Source of the DNA: Nitrospira sp.
GTDB taxonomy: Bacteria > Nitrospirota > Nitrospiria > Nitrospirales > Nitrospiraceae
Length of the DNA stretch: 48,046 nucleotides
Assembly (NCBI GenBank): GCA_024331085.1
Contig: JANDJG010000005.1
Span: forward strand, 1 to 48,046
Direction of reading: 5' to 3'
Shown: piece after piece, positions 41,681 through 48,046 of the stretch
Numbering within the stretch: position 1 is the stretch's first letter
How the letters are laid out: each line of letters starts with the position of its first letter
The notes under the pieces: model-generated
The model's database searches: none
The model's input: only the letters and a program-made list of their open reading frames with translations
Told to the model about the DNA's origin: nothing
Position numbers and translations under genes: made by a program

Positions 41681-43852
41681 ATGACTCGTCTGCCATCCGC
41701 CTTTCGATATCTCCTGGCTGTGGCACTGTTGGTGATGGTTGAAGACCTGGCGAGCGCGGCGGAACCGGCTTTCGCAAGTCAACCTGATTTTTCAGCGGTG
41801 GAGTATCTGAGAGCGACTTCGGCTCCGGAATCGGCAGAACCGCCTGCGCCGTCTTTGCCCGACGACGGTCCTCGCCCGGAGGAAGGCCTTCGCGCACAGG
41901 GGATTCTGGACCTGGCTTGGGAAGAAGGCCGCGTGGCCTACCAGAAGGGCGCCTGGTCCGAGGCCAGGCGATTCTTCGAAAAAATCACTCGCGAATATCC
42001 TGACAGTCCCCTCGTTCCCGCCGCCCTGGCCTTTTTGGCGGAGGTGGCGCTGCGCGAGGATGCTTCCAGCCGGGATCGGGCGGAGGCCATCCAACTCTAC
42101 AAGCAGGTGCTGCGCGATCATCCCCGCTCTTCCAACGCCGGACGGGCCGCCTGGCGCATCGCGGATCTGTACCTCGAACAGGGCTGGCTGCAGGAGGCGC
42201 AGTCGTATTACGAGCAGGCGATGGCGCGCCCCCTTGACGTTCCGTTCGACGGCCATCGGGCTCTGCTCGGCCTGGGCTACACGTTCATGGCCATGCGCAA
42301 ATGGAGCGACGCGGAACACGCGTTTTCGACGTTGCGGAAGCGCACGGATCACGAGTCGTTGTCCCAATACGCCACGATGGGGCTCGCACACGCCGTCTAC
42401 AGACAGCAGCGACCGGCGGAGGCTCAGGTGTTCTATGATCTGTGCCATCGCCGCTGGCCCGCCGTGTTTCGGCGCGATCCGCTGGCGATTCAGCGGTACG
42501 CCGTCACCCAAGCGTTGGCTCATCGCGACGCGTCCGCGCGCGATCTGTTTCTGTTGCTGTACAACCTCTATCCTCGCCATGAGTTCGCTCCGACGGCGCT
42601 GCTGTACGTGGCGGACGGATTGGCCGGCAAGTCCAATCTGCCGCTGGCGACGTTTTTTTATTCGCACGTGTCCTCGATTTATCCGCACAGCGAGCACAGC
42701 ACTGTCGCGGCCATGAGACGGGCGGCGCTCTACGTGGAGCGGAAGGATCGCAACGACGACGATCGGTTGAGGCTGGCCGTCGACGCCATGATGCGGGAGG
42801 TTCAAGATCCCGAACCGACCGAGTCGGCCTATGTGGCCATGCTGCAAGAAATCGCCGACCGGAAAGACAGCGGCTCCATCGGCGTGGAAGCGTTGGTTCA
42901 CCTGGGCAAATACTATGAGAAGACGAACGACGTCGACCGCGCGCTGCAGCTCTACAAGAACGCCGTGCTCCGAGCCGATCATGTCGGCGTGCCGTGGGCG
43001 ACCCAAGCGTTGGAGCGGATTTCGACGTTTCTGATTCCCTGGATCGAGCGGGCGGTCAAATCCGGGGATGATTTGACAGTGGTCAGTCTGTTTCATCGCT
43101 ACGGGGCGGGAACGGGGCAAACGGTCGATCCGCCGCTCATGATCGAGATCGCCGAGGCGCACAGGCGGCTCGGCTTCGCGACGGAGGCCGGCCGACTCTA
43201 TCAGCAGCTTACGAAGGTCAAGGACCAGGCCGTGCTCGAAACGGCGCTGGTCGGTCTCGGCAAGAGCTATCTCGATCAGGAAGATCCCCCGGCGGCCAGA
43301 AAAGTGTTCGAACGGTATCGGTTTCAATTCCAAGCCGGCCGCTACGAGTCGGAGGTGCTTCATCTGCTGGTGACCGCGATGAGACGCCAAGGCGATCTCC
43401 AGAGCGCGGTGCATCTCTGTCGCCAGTGGCTTCAACATCACCCCAAGGGCGGCGATCGCCCGTACATGGTTCTTCAACTCGCCGAAGTCTTGGGAGAGTT
43501 GAAGCAATTGGAAGAGTCGGCGGCGGTCTATGAAACGGCGTTGAAAGGCGGGGGCAAGCCGTCGTTCGACGTCTTGCTGGCCTACGCGGAGACGCTCTCC
43601 AGGCTGAATCGACACGAACGGGCCATCGCCGCCTATCAAGCGGCGCTCGACCGGCAGCCCGGTCGTCGAGAGCGGGAATGGATTCATTTGCAGACCGCCA
43701 GACATTGGAACGAGTTGCGGCAATACGACCGCGCCACCGTGGCGTTGGCCGAGGTGGGGGAGACGGACGATCCCCTCATCAACCGCTTCACCGCCTCGTT
43801 CAAGGATACCGTGCGGACGGCGCGCCGCCTGGAGATGAAGGAGGAGTCGTGA
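41681..43852 (+). CDS. exported TPR-repeat protein
   Basis: From MTRLPSAFRYLLAVALLVMV the product is 723 residues with a signal peptide (cleavage near LASAA). The mature protein is a long array of TPR-like helical pairs, for example ARRFFEKITREYPDSPLVP, AIQLYKQVLRDHPRSSNAG, AQSYYEQAMARPLDVPF, ALQLYKNAVLRADHVGV and ESAAVYETALKGGGKPSF. TPR solenoids bind partner proteins; as it begins the operon with a kinase and sigma-54 regulator and precedes flagellar genes, it may act in envelope sensing or flagellar assembly. No ribosome-binding site is visible before the ATG, in line with a very short leader. Its stop overlaps the kinase start (TGATG). Confidence 0.75.
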   Translation: MTRLPSAFRYLLAVALLVMVEDLASAAEPAFASQPDFSAVEYLRATSAPESAEPPAPSLPDDGPRPEEGLRAQGILDLAWEEGRVAYQKGAWSEARRFFEKITREYPDSPLVPAALAFLAEVALREDASSRDRAEAIQLYKQVLRDHPRSSNAGRAAWRIADLYLEQGWLQEAQSYYEQAMARPLDVPFDGHRALLGLGYTFMAMRKWSDAEHAFSTLRKRTDHESLSQYATMGLAHAVYRQQRPAEAQVFYDLCHRRWPAVFRRDPLAIQRYAVTQALAHRDASARDLFLLLYNLYPRHEFAPTALLYVADGLAGKSNLPLATFFYSHVSSIYPHSEHSTVAAMRRAALYVERKDRNDDDRLRLAVDAMMREVQDPEPTESAYVAMLQEIADRKDSGSIGVEALVHLGKYYEKTNDVDRALQLYKNAVLRADHVGVPWATQALERISTFLIPWIERAVKSGDDLTVVSLFHRYGAGTGQTVDPPLMIEIAEAHRRLGFATEAGRLYQQLTKVKDQAVLETALVGLGKSYLDQEDPPAARKVFERYRFQFQAGRYESEVLHLLVTAMRRQGDLQSAVHLCRQWLQHHPKGGDRPYMVLQLAEVLGELKQLEESAAVYETALKGGGKPSFDVLLAYAETLSRLNRHERAIAAYQAALDRQPGRREREWIHLQTARHWNELRQYDRATVALAEVGETDDPLINRFTASFKDTVRTARRLEMKEES

Positions 43853-45153
43853 TGACGAACGCGATGCACCATTCCGACGAGCGGATTTGCCTGCGGGCGG
43901 CGTTCGAGAGCTTCGATCAAGCCGCGCGGGCGTTGCAGGGGTCGTATGCCGCGCTCGCCGCCCGCGTGGAGCGGATGGATCTGGAGCTGGCGCGCAGCAA
44001 CGAAGCCCTTCGCCGGCAGCTTCAAGAGAACGAAGCCATGCGGATCCATCTCGACGGCATTCTGGAGTCGTTGTCGACGGGAGTGCTCGTGGTGGACGAA
44101 ACCGGCGTCATCACCCGCAGCAATCGACCGGCCGCTCGCTTGCTCGGCGCCACGGACGTCGAGTTGTGCGGACGGCGGGCGGCGGCCGTCTTGGAGTCCA
44201 AGGGGCTCGGCCTGGGCGATCGTCCCCAGCGGATCGGACAGGCCATGGTGACCGTTGCCGAATCTCCTCTCAAGTTACGATCCGGGGATCGAGAGGGAAG
44301 CCTGATTCTGATTCAGGACGTCTCGCGCCTGTACCAGCTTGAAGAGCAGGTACAGCGCACGGACCGGTTGGCGGCCATGGGGGAAATGATCGGAAGAATC
44401 GCCCACGAGATCAGAAATCCCCTGGGAAGCGTCGAACTGTTCGCCTCCTTGCTGCGCAATGATCTGGGCGATCGGCCGGCGGCGCGTCAGTACGCGGAGC
44501 AGATTTCGCAGGCGGTGCATGCGATGGATCGTCTGTTGGCCAATCTGCTGGCCTATATGAAGCCGGCTCGTCCCGTGAGGGCCTGGCACGCAGCGGAGCC
44601 GCTGATTCTCGATGCCTTGAGCCTGGCGGCGCACGCGATCGCTCAAGCCCGGGCGGATGTGCGGCTGGATTTGGACCCGGCGATTCCGGCGATCTGGTGC
44701 CATGAGGAGAGGATGAAACAGGTGCTGTTGAATCTCATCGTCAACGCGGCGCAAGCCATGCCGAACGGCGGAATCTTGACGATCGTCCTCAAGGCCGATG
44801 AGTCGTGCGGTCCGGGCGTTCAGGCGGTGCGCCTGACGGTGAGCGATTCCGGGATCGGCATCGATCCGGCGTATCGCTCCCGTCTATTCGATCCCTTCTT
44901 CACCACGAAGACCGAGGGCACGGGACTCGGCTTGGCGATCGTCCATTCGATCGTCGAAGCGCACCAGGGACGTATCGATGTGGACAGCACCGTCGGCCGC
45001 GGGTCCTCGTTTTCCATCGTGCTGCCTCATCCTTCGTCATCGCTTGCCGTCGGTCGGTCGCCCGATAAAGACGAAGAGAAAAGAGGCGAAGAGGGGATGA
45101 TCGAAGAAGAAACCGGCGAACCGATCTTGGTGGAGGACTCGTCACATGATTGA
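43852..45153 (+). CDS. soluble PAS-domain histidine kinase (FleS/NtrB-like)
   Basis: The kinase has 433 residues and no membrane segment. An N-terminal coiled coil (AARVERMDLELARSNEALR) leads to a PAS domain (ILESLSTGVLVVDETGVITR), then the HisKA domain with the phospho-acceptor in MIGRIAHEIRNPLGSVE (His185), N box LNLIVNAAQAMPNG, and G boxes DSGIGID and GTGLGLAIVHSIVEAH. The acidic tail after the kinase core (DKDEEKRGEEGMIEEE) is unusual. GGAGGAG precedes the ATG. The arrangement with the following NtrC-type regulator and the flgB operon is that of FleS-FleR in Pseudomonas and FlrB-FlrC in Vibrio, so it is the probable cognate kinase. Confidence 0.9.
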   Translation: MTNAMHHSDERICLRAAFESFDQAARALQGSYAALAARVERMDLELARSNEALRRQLQENEAMRIHLDGILESLSTGVLVVDETGVITRSNRPAARLLGATDVELCGRRAAAVLESKGLGLGDRPQRIGQAMVTVAESPLKLRSGDREGSLILIQDVSRLYQLEEQVQRTDRLAAMGEMIGRIAHEIRNPLGSVELFASLLRNDLGDRPAARQYAEQISQAVHAMDRLLANLLAYMKPARPVRAWHAAEPLILDALSLAAHAIAQARADVRLDLDPAIPAIWCHEERMKQVLLNLIVNAAQAMPNGGILTIVLKADESCGPGVQAVRLTVSDSGIGIDPAYRSRLFDPFFTTKTEGTGLGLAIVHSIVEAHQGRIDVDSTVGRGSSFSIVLPHPSSSLAVGRSPDKDEEKRGEEGMIEEETGEPILVEDSSHD

Positions 45154-46561
45154 GTGCCAAACGGACGAAGAGGGGACGGATTCGTCGAACGTCGGCGAAG
45201 GCGTGTTGGTCGTGGACGACGATCCGTCCATGCGCGCCGCGCTCGTGGAGTCCGTGCGGCGACTGGGATTTGCCGTGCAAGGAGCGATCGACGGCGCCGA
45301 CGCCATCGAGCGGGTCGCGCGATTTCGCCCCTGGCTGGTCTTGACCGATCTCAAGATGCCCCGCATGACCGGGCTGGATTTGGTCAAAGAGGTGAAACGG
45401 CGCGCGCCGCAGACGTCGATCGTGTTGATGACGGCCTACGGCAGCGTGGAAACCGCCGTCGAGGCCATGAAATTGGGCGCGAGCGACTATCTGATGAAGC
45501 CCTTCTCGATGGATCTTCTGGCGCGGATGATCATGAACCTCAAAGAAGGAAGAGAGATCGGGGCGGCGGCGTCGGCGGAGACTCCGGACAGTCGGGCGAT
45601 TCTGACGCAGGACCCCGGCATGATCCGACTGTTGAGCACGGTCGAACACATCGCCTCCAGCCAGGCCACGGTATTGATCAACGGAGAAAGCGGAACCGGC
45701 AAAGAACTGTTGGCCCGCTTCATCCATGGCAGGAGTCCCCGCGCCCATCGGCCTTTCATCGCGGTGAATTGCGCGGCCTTGCCCGACGGCTTGCTGGAGA
45801 GCGAACTGTTCGGGCACGAGCGGGGCGCGTTCACCGGGGCGGTGATCAGAAAAATCGGCAAGTTTGAAATGGCTCACACCGGCACGTTGTTGCTGGACGA
45901 AATCGGGGAAATGACGTTGGGGTTGCAAGCCAAACTTCTGCGGGTGCTTCAAGAGCGCGAGGTCGACCGAGTCGGCGGACGTGAGCCGGTGCCGGTCAAC
46001 ATCCGCGTGATCGCCACGACGAATCGATCGCTCCATCATGAAGTGGAACAGAATCGATTTCGGGAGGATCTGTACTACAGGTTGAACGTGTTTCCCGTCA
46101 CCATCCCTCCGCTCAGGGAGCGCCCCGGGGACATTCCGATGCTGGCGAGACATTTTGCGGCGCGGGCGGCGGCGAGAAACGGAACCGCTCAGCCGACGCT
46201 GCCCGACGGCACCTTGGCGTATTTGCAGCGCCTGCCTTGGAAGGGCAACGTGCGCGAATTGGAAAACGTCATCGAGCGGGCCGCCTTGCTGGCCGGTGAC
46301 GGGCCTATCTTGCCGGAACATTGCATGGTCGAAGCTCGAGGCGTGCCCGAATCGGCGCCCGCTCCGATCCAGGCCGACCGGCCGTCGGCCAACGGATCAT
46401 TGTGGGAAATGGAGCGGGACTTGATTTTCAAGACGCTCGCCCGTGTGAACGACAATCGGACGCGCGCCGCGAAGGAACTGGGGATCAGCATTCGGACCCT
46501 GCGAAACAAACTGCGCGAATATCGAGACGGGGGAAGGTCCGTGCAGATTCCGTCGTCCTGA
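45146..46561 (+). CDS. sigma-54-dependent flagellar response regulator (FleR/FlrC-like)
   Basis: The 471-residue protein starts inside the kinase gene (8-base overlap). It has a receiver with Asp68 (LVLTDLKMPRMTGLDL), an AAA+ domain with Walker A GESGTGKE, intact GAFTGA loop, Walker B GTLLLDEIGEM, and a Fis-type HTH (NRTRAAKELGISIRTLRNKL). The HTH and the position directly before flgB match FleR/FlrC/FlgR, the activators of basal-body and hook genes. A sigma-54 promoter lies 100 bases after its stop, before flgB. Confidence 0.9.
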   Translation: MIECQTDEEGTDSSNVGEGVLVVDDDPSMRAALVESVRRLGFAVQGAIDGADAIERVARFRPWLVLTDLKMPRMTGLDLVKEVKRRAPQTSIVLMTAYGSVETAVEAMKLGASDYLMKPFSMDLLARMIMNLKEGREIGAAASAETPDSRAILTQDPGMIRLLSTVEHIASSQATVLINGESGTGKELLARFIHGRSPRAHRPFIAVNCAALPDGLLESELFGHERGAFTGAVIRKIGKFEMAHTGTLLLDEIGEMTLGLQAKLLRVLQEREVDRVGGREPVPVNIRVIATTNRSLHHEVEQNRFREDLYYRLNVFPVTIPPLRERPGDIPMLARHFAARAAARNGTAQPTLPDGTLAYLQRLPWKGNVRELENVIERAALLAGDGPILPEHCMVEARGVPESAPAPIQADRPSANGSLWEMERDLIFKTLARVNDNRTRAAKELGISIRTLRNKLREYRDGGRSVQIPSS

Positions 46562-46661
46562 ACGATGGGCAAAGATTGCCGATGGGAAAAATTGCATCGG
46601 CCGGGGAGTGCCCGGAACGTCGGCCGCAATCGATCCGGGCCCGTGGCATGGCCGGACCGGA

Positions 46662-46677
46662 CGGCATCGAGGTTGCA
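46662..46677 (+). promoter_or_regulatory. sigma-54 promoter of the flgB operon
   Basis: CGGCATCGAGGTTGCA carries GGCA, ten bases between GG and GC, and TTGCA: a near-consensus -24/-12 element except for C in place of the first T. The predicted start near 46688 leaves a 52-base leader before flgB. Confidence 0.65.
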
Positions 46678-46739
46678 TCGGTCGGAGCGGTCCGGAACGT
46701 TCGGGAGGCGGCCGAGGCGGCGCTACAACGGAGGTGTGC

Positions 46740-47150
46740 ATGACCATCTTTGACCGAACCATGCAGTTGTTGGAACGGACGTTGGACCTTCGCAGCGAGC
46801 GGCAACGGGTGATCGCTTCCAATTTGGCCAATGAGGAAACACCGGGATACCGAGCCGCGGAGTTGAGTTTTCTCGATCAACTGCGATCGGCCCATCGGGG
46901 CCGTTTGCCGGTGGTCTTGACGGCCACCCATGCCCGCCACTTCGGTCTTTCGGGAGGGCGGGGGTTCGGAGCCGTGACCGGGAAGCTCAGCGAAGTGCCG
47001 GCGGGAGATCTTCCGCTTGACGACAACTCGGTCAATTTGGAGCTGGAGATGGCGAAACTCTCGGACAACGTCATGCAGTACAACGCCGCCGCGACGATCC
47101 TGGCCAGGAAGTTCGAGGCGTTGCTCAACGCCGTTCGAGAGGGACGCTGA
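46740..47150 (+). CDS. flgB: flagellar basal-body rod protein FlgB
   Basis: The 136-residue product starts after CGGAGGTG; the frame is open 44 codons further upstream, but that part is intergenic and Gly/Arg-rich. It has the rod-protein N-terminus RQRVIASNLANEETPGYRA, the family signature for FlgB/FlgC/FlgF/FlgG, a short central region, and the C-terminal helix VNLELEMAKLSDNVMQYNAA. FlgB is the most proximal rod subunit between MS ring and hook. It is the first gene of the basal-body operon here. Confidence 0.95.
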   Translation: MTIFDRTMQLLERTLDLRSERQRVIASNLANEETPGYRAAELSFLDQLRSAHRGRLPVVLTATHARHFGLSGGRGFGAVTGKLSEVPAGDLPLDDNSVNLELEMAKLSDNVMQYNAAATILARKFEALLNAVREGR

Positions 47151-47239
47151 AGCGTCCGCCAGGCGCCGGAAGAGTCCGGATCCGCCTTTCTGGGGCAAGG
47201 CGCCCGCATGAATCTTAACCGCATGGATGGAGGTGCGCG

Positions 47240-47689
47240 ATGGAATTGATGGACAGTCTGGCCGTCTCCGTTTCCGGCATGGACGCGCAGCGGCGTCGTC
47301 TGAACGTCATTGCCAGCAATCTGGCCAACGCTCAGTCCACGCAAACGCCGGGCGGAGGGCCGTACAAACGGCGGGACGTCGTGTTCCGATCGGTTCCGAT
47401 GAGCGGCTCGTTCGATCGAACGTTCAGACGGATCGCGGCCGGCTCGGGAGCCCATGCGTTGGACGGCGTGGCGGTCGCCAGAGTGGTGGAGGACCGCAAA
47501 CCGGGCCATCAGGTGTACGATCCCCATCACCCGGACGCCGACGACAAGGGGTTCGTTCGCCTTCCCAACGTGAACGTGTTGGAGGAAATGGTCAACATGA
47601 TCGGCGCGTCGCGGGCCTACGAGGCGAACGTGCAGGCGATCAACGCGACGAGAGCCATGTGGAACAAAGCCTTGGAGATCGGGAGGTAG
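47240..47689 (+). CDS. flgC: flagellar basal-body rod protein FlgC
   Basis: This 149-residue protein begins MELMDSLAVSVSGMDAQRRR and has the rod motif LNVIASNLANAQSTQTPGGG, the FlgC-specific middle with VVEDRKPGHQVYDPHHPDAD, and the conserved C-terminal helix MIGASRAYEANVQAINATR. TGGAGGTGCGCG precedes the ATG. FlgC joins FlgB in the proximal rod. It lies 89 bases after flgB. Confidence 0.96.
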   Translation: MELMDSLAVSVSGMDAQRRRLNVIASNLANAQSTQTPGGGPYKRRDVVFRSVPMSGSFDRTFRRIAAGSGAHALDGVAVARVVEDRKPGHQVYDPHHPDADDKGFVRLPNVNVLEEMVNMIGASRAYEANVQAINATRAMWNKALEIGR

Positions 47690-47691
47690 CG

Positions 47692-47997
47692 ATGAAGGAA
47701 GTCTCGGGCATCGGGCAATCGATCGTTTCATCCGTCGGTGCGCCGTCGGTCGGTCAGACGACGGGGGCGGCCGAGTCGCCGGGGTTCATGGATTCGCTCA
47801 AACAGGCCATCGGGCAGGTCAATGACGCGCAGCTTCAAGCGGGCCGGGCCGTCGACGCGCTCATGACGGGAGAGTCGCAGGACATCCATCGCGCGATGGT
47901 CGCGCTGCAGCAGGCCGATGTGTCGTTTCAGCTCATGATGCAGATCAGAAACAAACTGATCGCGGCCTACGAAGAGATCCAGCGGATGCAAGTGTGA
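47692..47997 (+). CDS. fliE: flagellar hook-basal body complex protein FliE
   Basis: The 101-residue protein has the FliE pattern: a variable, Gly/Ser-rich N-terminus, then FMDSLKQAIGQVNDAQLQAGRA-type helix, ESQDIHRAMVALQQADVSFQ and RNKLIAAYEEIQRMQV, which ends FliE proteins. It starts two bases after the flgC stop with GGGAGG nearby. FliE is the adaptor between the MS ring (FliF) and the rod. Confidence 0.95.
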   Translation: MKEVSGIGQSIVSSVGAPSVGQTTGAAESPGFMDSLKQAIGQVNDAQLQAGRAVDALMTGESQDIHRAMVALQQADVSFQLMMQIRNKLIAAYEEIQRMQV

Positions 47998-48029
47998 TCG
48001 CGCGAACGTAAGGAGAGCGGGCGACTCCG

Positions 48030-48046
48030 ATGTTTTCGCAGTTTTC
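48030..48046 (+). CDS. fliF: start of the next gene, probably fliF (partial)
   Basis: AAGGAGAG precedes an ATG whose first codons read MFSQF before the window ends. The gene after fliE in flgB-flgC-fliE operons is fliF (MS-ring protein), so the name rests on order only. Confidence 0.5.

Noticed and set aside
1..48046. CRISPR arrays, complete insertion sequences, rRNA genes, riboswitches
   Set aside because: No regularly spaced repeats, no complete transposase with inverted repeats, no rRNA-like segments and no recognisable riboswitch core were seen on either strand by eye.

Overview
The window is a GC-rich bacterial chromosome segment of about 48 kb with tightly packed genes. It has ClpB, ComM/YifB, a type II NADH dehydrogenase, three sigma-54-dependent (NtrC-type) regulators and the start of a flagellar basal-body operon (flgB-flgC-fliE-fliF). 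Gene content and the style of the many short secreted proteins fit a Nitrospira-like bacterium (Nitrospirota). That assignment is inference; there is no rRNA gene in the window to confirm it.

Layout. 0-8.3 kb: small secreted or membrane proteins of unknown role, a Phd/RelE-type toxin-antitoxin pair, a DUF423 membrane protein, a dienelactone-hydrolase-like protein that has lost its catalytic residues, a Gfo/Idh/MocA oxidoreductase and a stand-alone AsnC/Lrp ligand-binding (RAM) domain. 8.4-16.1 kb: comM, two small hypothetical genes, ndh, clpB and a polytopic membrane protein. 16.3-19.9 kb: a histidine kinase, a lipoprotein and a sigma-54 response regulator in the order of the enterobacterial qseE-qseG-qseF (glrK-yfhG-glrR) operon. 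20.2 kb: tRNA-Thr(UGU).

20.6-39.9 kb is the main accessory feature, a Toxin-complex (Tc/ABC toxin) locus. A TcB-like reading frame (SpvB, FG-GAP and TcdB-middle regions) runs, through a single frameshift near 24,385, into a TcC-like Rhs reading frame. Together they describe one B-C fusion of about 2,730 residues. Its hypervariable C-terminus has a glycine-zipper hydrophobic segment, a Ser/Thr/Ala linker and a terminal domain I cannot assign with certainty. A 3,074-residue TcA-like protein follows and carries an extra N-terminal peptidoglycan-binding-like plus beta-sandwich module. Between BC and A lie 1.7 kb of minus-strand genes: a RAYT transposase remnant, a Uma2-family nuclease-like gene and a RelE-type toxin-antitoxin pair, with a 40-bp direct repeat derived from the RAYT 3' end.

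40.1-48.0 kb: an orphan sigma-54 response regulator, then an operon of a secreted TPR protein, a soluble PAS histidine kinase and a second sigma-54 regulator (FleS/FleR-like), followed by flgB, flgC, fliE and the first codons of fliF. Good -24/-12 elements lie before the TPR gene and before flgB. The likely logic is a sigma-54 flagellar hierarchy in which the kinase/regulator pair switches on the basal-body operon. The Tc locus is the most unusual cargo; its target and payload activity are unknown from sequence alone.
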